Assembly (NCBI RefSeq): GCF_011761355.1
Contig: NZ_JAASRW010000004.1
Span: 638,175-702,174, forward strand
Source: Paenibacillus lupini
Lineage (GTDB): Bacteria; Bacillota; Bacilli; Paenibacillales; Paenibacillaceae
Direction of reading: 5' to 3'
Length of the DNA: 64,000 nucleotides
The stretch's first letter is position 1; the number at the start of each line of letters is the position of its first letter. The position numbers and the translations under genes were made by a program. Shown here piece by piece: positions 52,050 to 59,681 of the stretch. The notes under the pieces are model-generated. The model had not been told where the DNA came from, did not search any database, and saw only the letters and a list, made by a program, of their open reading frames with translations.

Positions 52050-52723
52050 AAATCAAAATTTTGCTTGCAGATGATCATCAAATCGTTTTAAAAGGAATCT
52101 CATTCTTTCTCTCGATGCAGCCGGATTTCGAATTGGTCGGGGAAGCACATAACGGGCAGGAAGCCGTGGAAAAGGCGGCAGAGCTTCAGCCGGATATCGT
52201 CCTAATGGATTTGAATATGCCGATCATGGACGGGATTGAGGCAAGCGCCTTAATTAAGGAGCAGCATCCGCATATCAAAGTGCTGGTGCTGACTAGTTTT
52301 TCTGATCAAAGCCATATCGTTCCTGCCCTTCAAACTGGTGCGATCGGTTACATGCTGAAGGATGTAGAGCCGGATCAGCTCGCCGAAGCGATAAGAAGCG
52401 CCTATAAAGGGAACATTCAGCTGCACCCGGATATATCACGAGCGCTGCTTAGTCGTCCGGAGCCGGAGGCTAGAACGGAGCTGGTTAGACGGTCTGTGAG
52501 TAAGGACAAATCACTTGATGCATTGACGCCAAGGGAGCTTGAGGTACTGGAGCTGCTCACGAAAGGGCAAAGCAATAAGGACATTGCACAAACGCTTATT
52601 GTCGCTGAAAAGACAGTTAAGACGCATGTAAGCAGCATATTGAGCAAGCTGGAATTAACAGACCGTACGCAGGCAGCGCTGTTTGCGGCACCATTGTTTC
52701 AAGATAAGGGGCAAATGGCATAA
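52046..52723 (+). CDS. NarL/FixJ-type response regulator
   Basis: Encodes 225 residues. Receiver with DDH at 8-10, phosphoacceptor Asp near 55 in IVLMDLNMP and Lys in MLKDVE near 105; LuxR-type HTH at the C-terminus (LTPRELEVLELLTKGQSNK, VAEKTVKTHVSSILSKL). It is the partner of the GAF kinase encoded before it. Likely target candidates include the azoreductase gene downstream, but no operator is assigned. Confidence 0.94.
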   Translation: MKIKILLADDHQIVLKGISFFLSMQPDFELVGEAHNGQEAVEKAAELQPDIVLMDLNMPIMDGIEASALIKEQHPHIKVLVLTSFSDQSHIVPALQTGAIGYMLKDVEPDQLAEAIRSAYKGNIQLHPDISRALLSRPEPEARTELVRRSVSKDKSLDALTPRELEVLELLTKGQSNKDIAQTLIVAEKTVKTHVSSILSKLELTDRTQAALFAAPLFQDKGQMA

Positions 52724-52862
52724 AGGGTCTACGCCAAAAGTCGTAAGACCAGTCCCGAACTATTTTCCGCCTAATTGCCGATGTTGGCGGGGTTAAATCT
52801 CTATAAAATAAAGGTAGTTACAAAAAGTTACTGCAAATTATTTTATGGAGGGAATTAAAAAG

Positions 52863-53486
52863 ATGAGTACTGTACTGTTCGTAAAAGCAAATGACCGTGG
52901 AGAACAAGCTGTCAGCGTTAAGCTGTATGACGCTTTCTTGGCTAGCTATAAAGCAACTCACCCGCAAGACACTATTATTGAGCTGGACCTGTTCAAACAA
53001 GAACTTCCTTACCTGAATGCTAACCTGATCAACGGTGGCTTCAAAGCAGCTCAAGGCATGGAGCTGACTGCAGAAGAGCAAACAGCTGTAAGCATTGCTG
53101 ATAAATACCTGGATCAATTTATTGCTGCAGATAAAGTTGTATTTGGCTTCCCGCTTTGGAACTTCACTGTTCCAGCTGTACTGCACACTTACATTGACTA
53201 CTTGAACCGTGCTGGTAAAACATTCAAATATACAGCAAATGGCCCAGTTGGTCTTCAAGGCGACAAAAAAGTTGCTTTGCTGAACGCTCGCGGCGGTGTG
53301 TATTCTGAAGGTCCTTTTGCAGCAGCAGAAATGTCCCTTAACTATGTTAAGAACATCATGGGCTTCTTCGGCGTAACGAACTTGGAGACTGTTATTGTTG
53401 AAGGCCATAACCAATTCAGCGACAAAGCAGAAGCAATTATTGCTGAAGGCGTAGCAAAAGCTGAGCAAGTGGCAGTAGGTTTCTAA
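52863..53486 (+). CDS. azoR: FMN-dependent NADH-azoreductase
   Basis: Encodes 207 residues. Flavodoxin-like fold with PLWNFTVPAVLHTYIDYLNRAG near 95-116 and NARGGVYSEGP near 140-150, the standard AzoR landmarks. It reduces quinones and azo bonds by two-electron transfer and protects against electrophiles. GGAGGG precedes ATG 52863. Just upstream AGTTAC occurs twice at 10-bp spacing (52816 and 52826), a possible regulator site. Strong terminator follows. Confidence 0.94.
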   Translation: MSTVLFVKANDRGEQAVSVKLYDAFLASYKATHPQDTIIELDLFKQELPYLNANLINGGFKAAQGMELTAEEQTAVSIADKYLDQFIAADKVVFGFPLWNFTVPAVLHTYIDYLNRAGKTFKYTANGPVGLQGDKKVALLNARGGVYSEGPFAAAEMSLNYVKNIMGFFGVTNLETVIVEGHNQFSDKAEAIIAEGVAKAEQVAVGF

Positions 53487-53516
53487 TTTTAACAATATGT
53501 GTAAGTGAATAAATAT

Positions 53517-53566
53517 AAAGTCCCGTATTTGCCTTGAGAAAAGGGTTGAATACGGGACTTTTTTCT
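53517..53566 (+). terminator. Terminator of the azoreductase gene
   Basis: 13-bp stem AAAGTCCCGTATT / AATACGGGACTTT, 19-nt loop, T-run. Confidence 0.9.
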
Positions 53567-53582
53567 TAGTTTACGACAAATT

Positions 53583-53612
53583 TTGACAAGTTTATTGGTG
53601 CGGAAGTACAAT
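53583..53612 (+). promoter_or_regulatory. Promoter of the basic miniprotein gene
   Basis: TTGACA (53583-53588), 18 bp, TACAAT (53607-53612). Confidence 0.6.
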
Positions 53613-53658
53613 AGGACTCTAGTGTACAACATGATGCATTTGACGGAGATGGTAGCAG

Positions 53659-53826
53659 ATGGACAAACAGTTTTTCGCGGAGATGAGAAAGATCAGCCAT
53701 GAGGACGAGCTTAGATCTAAACTGCTGCTGCATGGTGTGAAGCGGATTCTGGAGGAGAAGCAGGAGAAGCGGAAGCGGGGCTTGTTCGGATTTATAAGAA
53801 GAAAAGAAGAGAAGCATCTTATCTAA
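53659..53826 (+). CDS. Small basic protein of 55 residues
   Basis: ATG 53659 follows GGAGATGG and the frame closes at TAA 53824. The product is highly charged (RILEEKQEKRKRGLFGFIRRKEE) and probably forms one long amphipathic helix. I do not recognise a family. A promoter with a consensus -35 lies 46 bp upstream and a terminator 15 bp downstream, so it is an independent transcription unit and very likely a real gene. The Arg/Lys-rich tail suggests nucleic-acid or membrane contact. Confidence 0.65.
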   Translation: MDKQFFAEMRKISHEDELRSKLLLHGVKRILEEKQEKRKRGLFGFIRRKEEKHLI

Positions 53827-53841
53827 GATGTTTATATGATG

Positions 53842-53872
53842 AAGCCAGGCATAGATGCCTGGCTTATTTTTT
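53842..53872 (+). terminator. Terminator of the basic miniprotein gene
   Basis: AAGCCAGGCA / TGCCTGGCTT, 4-nt loop, A then seven T. Confidence 0.92.
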
Positions 53873-53950
53873 TATACTGCATTGCACAAACCATTTCAGC
53901 AGTTTCACAATATTTATATAACTATAAATAGGAGCACAATTGCAGAGGAA

Positions 53951-54700
53951 GTGAGGCATATTTTCGAGATCATTCAAGTTGATATGATTCCCGCTGGCCG
54001 TGCTAATCGACCCCGTATTCCGATAGAAGGACCACATTTTATTACGATACATGATACAGCAAATCCGGGAAAAGGGGCCGATGCCCTTATGCATGCAAAG
54101 TATCTGAAGGGCGATGAAGCTGCAAAACTCCCTGTGTCCTGGCATTACACGGTTGATGATACACGGGTTGTTCAGCATTTACCCACTACCGAACATGGTT
54201 GGCATGCGGGAGACGGAAGTACTGGAGAGGGCAACCAAACATCAATTGGCATAGAAATCTGTGAAAATTCGGATGGCAACAGGACCGAAGCAGAGGCTCG
54301 GGCTGCGCGGCTTGTCGGCGATCTTTTGTATAAGCTTAAGCTGCCGATTGAAGCAGTTGTCCAGCATAACCATTGGAGCGGAAAAAACTGTCCGCATATT
54401 ATCCGAGCGAGGGCTAACGGCTGGGACATTTTTATGGATAAGGTCCGAGTTCAATTAAACAATCATTTAGGGGAGGAAGATATACCGATGACCGAAGCGG
54501 AACGGAAGCAGTTCGAAGCGTTGGCAGCTCGTGTAATGGAGCTCGAAGCACAGCATGATATGAAGGTGCCTGCATGGGCTGAGCCTGCTGTTGACCGGGC
54601 GATTGAGCTTGGACTTATCGATGCTCCGGCGGATGGAGGGTCCAGGGATTTCTTCAGAATTTTGACGGTAATGTACCGGAGAGGATTGTTGGATAAGTAA
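53951..54700 (+). CDS. N-acetylmuramoyl-L-alanine amidase (amidase_2 type)
   Basis: Encodes about 249 residues. The zinc amidase domain (about 8-165) shows FITIHDTAN, HYTVDDTRVVQHLP, IGIEICENSDGNR and HNHWSGKNCPH, giving the metal ligands H, H and C. The C-terminal PAWAEPAVDRAIELGLI segment is a short module found in Paenibacillus/Bacillus lysins. It cleaves the bond between muramic acid and the stem peptide. No signal peptide. The start is uncertain: GTG 53951 is the best legal codon, but the ribosome site is poor; no phage structural genes are present, so it is a cellular or relic lysin. Confidence 0.85.
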   Translation: MRHIFEIIQVDMIPAGRANRPRIPIEGPHFITIHDTANPGKGADALMHAKYLKGDEAAKLPVSWHYTVDDTRVVQHLPTTEHGWHAGDGSTGEGNQTSIGIEICENSDGNRTEAEARAARLVGDLLYKLKLPIEAVVQHNHWSGKNCPHIIRARANGWDIFMDKVRVQLNNHLGEEDIPMTEAERKQFEALAARVMELEAQHDMKVPAWAEPAVDRAIELGLIDAPADGGSRDFFRILTVMYRRGLLDK

Positions 54701-54712
54701 AGCATAAGCCCT

Positions 54713-54774
54713 AAATCAAAAGGGGGTGTCCCAATAAGTCATGAAAATGACGATGGGACACCCCCTTTTGATTT
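54713..54774. repeat. 21-bp perfect inverted repeat, terminator-like, IS-end-like
   Basis: Arms 54713-54733 and 54754-54774 are exact complements around GGGGGTGTCCCA; the 20-nt loop contains its own GTCAT-GAAA-ATGAC hairpin. It may terminate the amidase gene, but length and sequence also resemble the palindromic ends or insertion targets of IS1182-type elements. Confidence 0.65.
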
Positions 54775-55193
54775 GAGCACAATTGTAAGATTAACATCTA
54801 TAATCGGTTCTTTTTGGAACAAAACCCAAAATTAAAAAACTTTAACGAGATAATTCCCTTATGTTAGTGAGCACTATAATAACGCCATAATTCGATAAAT
54901 AATAAACCATATATCCCCTTTACTAAATTAAATATAGAATTACATTCGATAAATATACATATTGTCTATAATTACATCTATCTTCTTGATTAATATCCGT
55001 GTTTGTTTGCATTTTATTCTTTTTAGGATAAAAAAGGATTAATAAAAGAAAATTTATTTTTCGAATTTATAATCGAATTGGTAACTTTTATTGGCTGACT
55101 TACCCAGTAGAAAGTCATTAGTATAAAAGTGCCAAACAAAACTTGATCTGGCAGCTTATACTCGCACAAACACATACTGGGAGGAATACATAC
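54775..55193. other. AT-rich non-coding stretch
   Basis: About 420 bp with no supported gene. ATTCGATAAATA occurs twice (near 54892 and 54946) and a related inverted form near 55060, in front of the secreted NlpC/P60 gene, so it may hold regulatory sites. Confidence 0.5.
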
Positions 55194-55778
55194 ATGACTA
55201 AAAAAACAATTTTCAAAAAAGGGATCATTACTCTTGCCAGCGTCATTGCTTTATCCGGAGTTGTACAAGCACCTGCATTTGGAGTAACTACTCCTAAAGT
55301 CGAAGCAGCATCTACTGTCCAAAGCACGCAGCTCAGTAAATTGATTACAAAAGGCAAAACTCAGCTTGGTGTCAAATGGCGCAGCGGAGTACAAAAGGCC
55401 GGTTACGGTTTTGACTGCTCGAACTTTACTTCCTGGGTATACAGCAGCACGCTCGGAATCAAGTTCTCCAGCGCTTCCCGCACACAACGCTACAGCAGCA
55501 GCATCGGCAAGCAAGTCATCCTAGATTCCAAAAATAAATATAAAAATTTAAAGGTTGGAGATCTGCTGTTCTTCAAAAACTCTGCTGATCCCGGTAACGG
55601 AACATTAAACCGCTCGACAAGCGGAGGCGGCGGTCACGTCGGAATTTATGCTGGCGTTGTAAATGGCAAGCATTATGTCCTTCAATGCGGCGGCGGACGA
55701 GCGAAGGTAACCTACGAGCCAATGGAAGGCACATGGTTTGCATCTTCACTGGTTTACGCGAAAAGAATTGTGAATTAA
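55194..55778 (+). CDS. Secreted NlpC/P60 peptidoglycan endopeptidase
   Basis: Encodes 194 residues. A signal peptide (about 1-38, ending VEAAS) precedes the C40 domain. Catalytic Cys in FDCSNFTSWVY near 83 and His in GGGHVGIYAG near 157 are visible; the third polar residue is less clear. The enzyme cleaves D-gamma-glutamyl-diamino acid bonds of wall peptides. GGGAGGA precedes ATG 55194. Its long AT-rich upstream region separates it from neighbours; a terminator follows. Confidence 0.9.
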   Translation: MTKKTIFKKGIITLASVIALSGVVQAPAFGVTTPKVEAASTVQSTQLSKLITKGKTQLGVKWRSGVQKAGYGFDCSNFTSWVYSSTLGIKFSSASRTQRYSSSIGKQVILDSKNKYKNLKVGDLLFFKNSADPGNGTLNRSTSGGGGHVGIYAGVVNGKHYVLQCGGGRAKVTYEPMEGTWFASSLVYAKRIVN

Positions 55779-55811
55779 TACTGGAAGACGACAAGAACAT
55801 ATATACAAAGG

Positions 55812-55839
55812 AAGTCGCATAAACTGCGGCTTTTTTTGT
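55812..55839 (+). terminator. Terminator of the NlpC/P60 gene
   Basis: AAGTCGCA / TGCGGCTT with 5-nt loop and seven T. Confidence 0.85.
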
Positions 55840-55998
55840 CTATATGTTTTTTTGTCGTCTGCCAATCTATTTTTTTTTGCGGTCGCGAGGCTCTGCACGA
55901 GCTGTTTATATTCTGTTTATATAGCTGTTTTAATCTATACAAACGTCATCAGAAATATTGTGGATCATAAATAAATTTACGAAATGAGGAAATTTAAT

Positions 55999-57120
55999 AT
56001 GAAAAATATATTAATTAGCGGGGCGAGTTTCGCGGGCCTCTCAACAGCTTACTGGATGAAGAAGTTGGGATTAAAAGTAACCATTGTTGAGATCGCCAAA
56101 GGTCTCAAAAAAGGCGGCACTCCTGTAAATATCCGCGGAAATACGATCGACATCGTAAAGCGTATGGGGCTGTTCGACCAAATCCAGTCGAATAGAATAA
56201 CCATGGAATCGGTGGAATTCAAAAATTCCGATGATGTAACTGAAAGATTAGAAATCATTCAAAATGACAGTGGGCAGCCAGCGGAAGATGAATACGAAAT
56301 CGAGCGAGATGTATTGCTGAATATGATGTTCGTGGCAGTTAAAGATGATGTCGAGTTTCTTTTCGGCGAAAGCATAGCATCGTTGAAGGAAGAAAGTAAT
56401 GGCGTCGACGTAGCTTTCAAAGGGGGGCAGAAGCGCTCGTTTGACCTGGTATTTGGCTGCGATGGTATTCATTCTGCAGTCAGGAAATATTGTTTTGGTG
56501 AGGAGGAGGGATTTTCACATTTCCTTAAAACTTATTTCTCTATCACAATCGTGAATAAGTCGTTGATCCGGGAGAATACAACACAGATGTACAATGAGCC
56601 TGGCAAGGCCGTGTTTCTGAACGCCTACAACAATAAAACCGATATCGTCCTCTGTTTTTATTCGGAGAAGGAAATCCCTTACGACTACCGAAACGAAGAA
56701 CAGCAGCGGAATATCATTTTGGATCAGTTTTCAGGGGTAAGTTGGCGAACGCCGGAATTGCTGGAAGAAGTGAAGAACTCGAAAACCTTTTACTTTGACA
56801 AGCTGTGCCAAATGAAAATGCCGTCTTGGACAAAAGGCAGAGTAGCTCTTGTTGGTGATGCTGGATACTGCGCCTCCCCGGCTGCTGGCATGGGAGGGTC
56901 GCTTGCTATAGATGGAGCGGCCGCCTTGGCTGATGCTTTTCAAAAATGCGATGGTGATTTTGAACTTGCGTTCCAAGAATACAATACGAGTTTCCGTCCT
57001 TTCATCGAGGAGGTGCAAGCGAGCGCAGCAAAATTTGGCGTAGAGTTTCTTGTCCCACTAACGGAAGAAGCCATTTGCGAAAGAAATTCGCAACCACCAT
57101 CCGACATTGGACAGGTCTAA
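55999..57120 (+). CDS. FAD-dependent monooxygenase (UbiH/TetX-like)
   Basis: Encodes 373 residues. FAD site ISGASFAGLSTAYW near 5-18, the middle DG motif (VFGCDGIHSAVRKY near 151-164) and the GD motif VALVGDAGYCASPAAGMG near 280-297 define a class-A flavoprotein monooxygenase. Members hydroxylate aromatic or antibiotic substrates; the sequence is in the same broad group as tetracycline monooxygenases, but resistance cannot be claimed. GAGGAA before ATG 55999 decides the start. Monocistronic in a variable stretch. Confidence 0.88.
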   Translation: MKNILISGASFAGLSTAYWMKKLGLKVTIVEIAKGLKKGGTPVNIRGNTIDIVKRMGLFDQIQSNRITMESVEFKNSDDVTERLEIIQNDSGQPAEDEYEIERDVLLNMMFVAVKDDVEFLFGESIASLKEESNGVDVAFKGGQKRSFDLVFGCDGIHSAVRKYCFGEEEGFSHFLKTYFSITIVNKSLIRENTTQMYNEPGKAVFLNAYNNKTDIVLCFYSEKEIPYDYRNEEQQRNIILDQFSGVSWRTPELLEEVKNSKTFYFDKLCQMKMPSWTKGRVALVGDAGYCASPAAGMGGSLAIDGAAALADAFQKCDGDFELAFQEYNTSFRPFIEEVQASAAKFGVEFLVPLTEEAICERNSQPPSDIGQV

Positions 57121-57155
57121 GCAAACTTGAGAATGTTATTTGAATAGCCAAACGA

Positions 57156-57192
57156 AACAAAGCTGCCGATCGCACGATCGGCAGCTTTGTTT
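57156..57192. terminator. Terminator after the monooxygenase gene
   Basis: 17-bp stem AACAAAGCTGCCGATCG with a 2-nt loop. Its core matches that of the terminator at 26668. Confidence 0.9.
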
Positions 57193-57307
57193 GATTAATG
57201 TACATATTAACGCAACAAATTAGCTATTTGTACGTCTAGTGTATAATTGGAAAATACTCCTAAGAAAAAAAGCTGCCGGAAAACGAAATGTCGGGAGTGT
57301 TGTAAAT

Positions 57308-57490
57308 ATGTTTAAGTTAACATTAGCGGTGGGAGTTTATTTTTTTGCAACTTTGCTTATGGGTTATTATTTTATAGGGGTTAGCTTTATAAAGTCTATA
57401 GAAATGGCATCGCTTATTACAATCATACATATTGTAACTCGCTTTATAGATAAGCTCTACAAGAAGGAAACGACTATTAGTGGAGAATAA
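57308..57490 (+). CDS. Small two-helix membrane protein (60 residues)
   Basis: ATG 57308 lies 12 nt after GGGAGTG. Two hydrophobic segments (about 3-24 and 30-46) and a basic end (DKLYKKETTISGE) are visible. No family recognised. TATAAT at 57242-57247 may be its -10. AT-rich like its surroundings. A weak hairpin follows. Confidence 0.5.
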   Translation: MFKLTLAVGVYFFATLLMGYYFIGVSFIKSIEMASLITIIHIVTRFIDKLYKKETTISGE

Positions 57491-57492
57491 TA

Positions 57493-57526
57493 AAACGGCA
57501 GCTGATCACAGGAACAGCAGCCGTTT
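57493..57526. terminator. Weak bidirectional hairpin between small membrane gene and SASP gene
   Basis: AAACGGC-A-GCTG / CAGC-A-GCCGTTT; only three T at each end. Confidence 0.5.
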
Positions 57527-57536
57527 CGGAGGCGTC

Positions 57537-57746
57537 TTACATAAAGGGTGTATCAAACTCGTCGTTGAATTCTTCCGTTAGCACGTCGACCGGCACAGTC
57601 TGCTCCTCGTCTGGTCTGTCTAGCGGATGAATTCTTGCCGTACCGGCTCCCAGGTTAACATGCTCGATAAACACAGGAACACCAAAGTAAGACACGATTA
57701 ACATTTCTGGAGAATCGGCGATCTCCTTCGCTCTATACGCTTCCAC
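57537..57746 (-). CDS. H-type small acid-soluble spore protein (second copy)
   Basis: Encodes 69 residues starting (GTG) MEAYRAKEIADSPEMLIVSYFG and continuing PVFIEHVNLGAGTARIHPLD, the SspH pattern including RAKEI, PVFIxHV and ARIxPLD. It is closer to the Bacillus SspH consensus than the copy at 22533. AGGTGATG precedes the GTG 57746. Two SASP-H genes are common in Bacillales. The C-terminal FNDEFDTPFM tail is an extension. Confidence 0.88.
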   Translation of the reverse strand: MEAYRAKEIADSPEMLIVSYFGVPVFIEHVNLGAGTARIHPLDRPDEEQTVPVDVLTEEFNDEFDTPFM

Positions 57747-57913
57747 GATGTCATCACCTCATATAAAGTGTTTACAGAGCCCCTATTGTTTATCCGCGTG
57801 GATGAATACAACTGACCACCGGCTTGATATCATCAATACAATGGAGGGATATGTTTTTTTATTGGGGTTTGCAGGAACCTGTACAATAGTGGAAGGGAAA
57901 CCTTTAGTAGAGG

Positions 57914-58397
57914 ATGAAGAATTATGAACTTCACACCGCTGTCCCGGTTTATCGATCGCATCACTGCCTGGCGAGCATTGGTACGGAATTCGAGAGCGGC
58001 GGGGCTGGCTTACTGTCAACCGTAAGCGATTATTCGCTTTTCCTGAAAATGTTGACCAATCGCGGTACAAGCCCGGAAGGCGTGTGTATCTTGTCAACTG
58101 CCAGCGTCGATCTGATGAGGACTGACCATCTGACCGAGAAGACGCGAAGCGACTACAACTGGGAGCACCACGCCGGTTACGGTTATGGGCTTGGTGTAAG
58201 AACCCATATTTCTAAAGCGGGCAGCGGCTCCCTGTCCCCGCTCGGCGAATTCGGCTGGAGTGGGGCGGCCGGCTGTTTTCGCGATCATCGATCCCGAATC
58301 GCAGTTGACCGTCATGTATGCGCAGCATTTGGTGAACAATCAGGAGCCATACGTACATCCTCGATTAAAAAACATCGTTTACTCGTGCCTGTCATAA
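57914..58397 (+). pseudogene. Broken serine beta-lactamase-family (class C-like) gene
   Basis: The remnant contains FESGGAGLLSTVSDYSLFLKML and YGYGLGVRTH, typical of the C-terminal half of class-C-like serine hydrolases. The expected GGAAG region is followed in another phase by FAIIDPESQLTVMYAQHL and stop TAA 58395-58397, so a frameshift lies near 58270. The N-terminal half with the S-x-x-K active site is missing; ATG 57914 is only the first open codon. The gene cannot make an active enzyme. Confidence 0.8.
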
Positions 58398-58445
58398 GGA
58401 AGCCGGACAGTCCGTGGCAATATGTTAGCAAGGAACGATAGTTTA

Positions 58446-58497
58446 GAAACATAAAAATGGCAGCTGATCTGAGGATCTGCTGCCATTTTTATGTTTC
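58446..58497. terminator. 19-bp hairpin bounding the beta-lactamase remnant
   Basis: GAAACATAAAAATGGCAGC pairs perfectly with 58479-58497; 14-nt loop; A/T runs within the stem suit both directions. Confidence 0.7.
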
Positions 58498-58532
58498 CAC
58501 CGTCCTCGGCTTCGCGGGGATTCGGACAGAGG

Positions 58533-58763
58533 TCAAATCCCCGTACGATACTTACGTTCGCTGGAGGAATCCTGTTTGGTACGGCTCTTGTTCTTCTCAT
58601 CCTGCTGCCCGATGGTCTGGTCCTCGACCGGGATCGGATCGACCGTACGCTCGCTGGCGAACTTGTCGAACAAGCTTTCTTTTTCCGTCGGAATGCCCTC
58701 CGGATTATCGCGCTTGCCTTGCTGCTGTCGCCGGCGGTCGGCGCTTCGTTCGAATGGCTTCAT
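58533..58763 (-). CDS. Small hydrophilic protein of 76 residues
   Basis: ATG 58763 follows GTGAGGTGA, and the sequence MKPFERSADRRRQQQGKRD... is highly charged and low in hydrophobic residues, suggesting a disordered protein. It was preferred to overlapping open frames on the other strand, which lack ribosome sites and code for Leu/Arg-rich nonsense. No family recognised. A palindrome with TACAAT (minus strand) lies just upstream. Confidence 0.5.
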   Translation of the reverse strand: MKPFERSADRRRQQQGKRDNPEGIPTEKESLFDKFASERTVDPIPVEDQTIGQQDEKNKSRTKQDSSSERKYRTGI

Positions 58764-58777
58764 CGCTGTCACCTCAC

Positions 58778-58798
58778 AAGTAGATTGTATGTCTACTT
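58778..58798. promoter_or_regulatory. Palindrome upstream of the hydrophilic gene
   Basis: AAGTAGA, 7 bp, TCTACTT; on the minus strand the centre reads CATACAA, giving a TACAAT -10 overlap. Possible operator. Confidence 0.4.
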
Positions 58799-58885
58799 AC
58801 CCATATTCCCGTCTGCCTTAAACCTTGTGAAATTGCGAAATTTGCTGTTAGATGAAATTAATGAAAAGAGCGAGGGATGATAATC

Positions 58886-59368
58886 ATGAATCAATTAGAA
58901 GCTGCAATTCAATTAAGAGTGTCAGGAAAATTAGAAGAGGCACGATCGTTATTGAGTGAATTATTAGTTCAAGAACCATTAAATCCTTCTGTGTGGTATC
59001 AATGTGCATGGATTCACGACGTTCTTGGATTAGAAAGAGAAGCAATACCTTATTATCAGAAATCCTTAGAGCTTGGCTTAAAAGAAGAGGAAAGAAAAGG
59101 TGCGTTATTAGGGCTTGGAAGTACATATAGAACTTTAGGGATGTATGATGAAGCCAGGTTAATATTTGAAGGAGCTATTAAAGAATATCCAGATCGTAGA
59201 GAATTTCAAGTTTTTCATGCTATGGTCTTATACAATCAGAATGCATTCAGTGAAGCGATGTCAGTTTTATTAAAGCAGTTAGCAGAAACAAGTAAGGATG
59301 AGGGAATCCAAGACTATAGTAAGGCAATCCTATTTTACTCAGATAAATTGGATCAGATATGGGATTGA
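58886..59368 (+). CDS. Tetratricopeptide-repeat protein
   Basis: Encodes 160 residues forming about four TPR helical pairs (GKLEEARSLLSELLVQEPLNP, LGLEREAIPYYQKSLELGL, LGMYDEARLIFEGAIKEYP, NAFSEAMSVLLKQL). A soluble protein-protein interaction scaffold. Codons are markedly AT-richer than in the flanking operon, suggesting transfer. ATG 58886 is preferred to ATG 58877, which lies within the CGAGGGATG ribosome site. Confidence 0.8.
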   Translation: MNQLEAAIQLRVSGKLEEARSLLSELLVQEPLNPSVWYQCAWIHDVLGLEREAIPYYQKSLELGLKEEERKGALLGLGSTYRTLGMYDEARLIFEGAIKEYPDRREFQVFHAMVLYNQNAFSEAMSVLLKQLAETSKDEGIQDYSKAILFYSDKLDQIWD

Positions 59369-59439
59369 AGTTGAAAAGCCGTGTAACGGAGAAAAAGCTT
59401 GGAGCTTCGGAGCGGGAGCGCCCGCCTTTGTTTCTGCAT

Positions 59440-59579
59440 TTTAACTGTGAAAGTTAAATACAAGTGTATTCAAAAACAACAGCGGCAGAATGCTCAAGCT
59501 TTTTTACAGTGTCCATAGGCTTGTTCATGAAGAGTATTTAACTGTGATATCTTCCAACTCAGAACAACCACAGTTAAAT
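59440..59579. repeat. Repeated TTTAACTGTG motifs before the Gfo/Idh operon
   Basis: TTTAACT-N5-AGTTAAA palindrome at 59440-59458, and an 11-bp inverted pair ATTTAACTGTG (59536-59546) / CACAGTTAAAT (59569-59579). No gene occupies 59369-59681; these look like binding sites, perhaps for the AraC regulator of the operon. Confidence 0.5.
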
Positions 59580-59602
59580 GAAGTCCATTATTGGCTCATT
59601 AG

Positions 59603-59618
59603 AATCAAGCGCTTACAT
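59603..59618. promoter_or_regulatory. Partial cre-like site
   Basis: AATCAAGCGCTTACAT keeps the CG core and right arm of a cre site, with two or three mismatches on the left. Would fit catabolite control of a sugar operon. Confidence 0.3.
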
Positions 59619-59681
59619 AGCACACGTGCTAGAATGAAGGAAGAGATTCCTTATTTCATCAAGCATGGAGAGGGTGTAATT

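Noticed and set aside
53951..54700. Prophage lysis module
   Set aside because: Only an amidase is present; no holin, tail or integrase gene is seen.
58491..58880. 129-codon open frame on the plus strand
   Set aside because: It begins inside a terminator hairpin, lacks a ribosome site and overlaps a minus-strand frame that has one.
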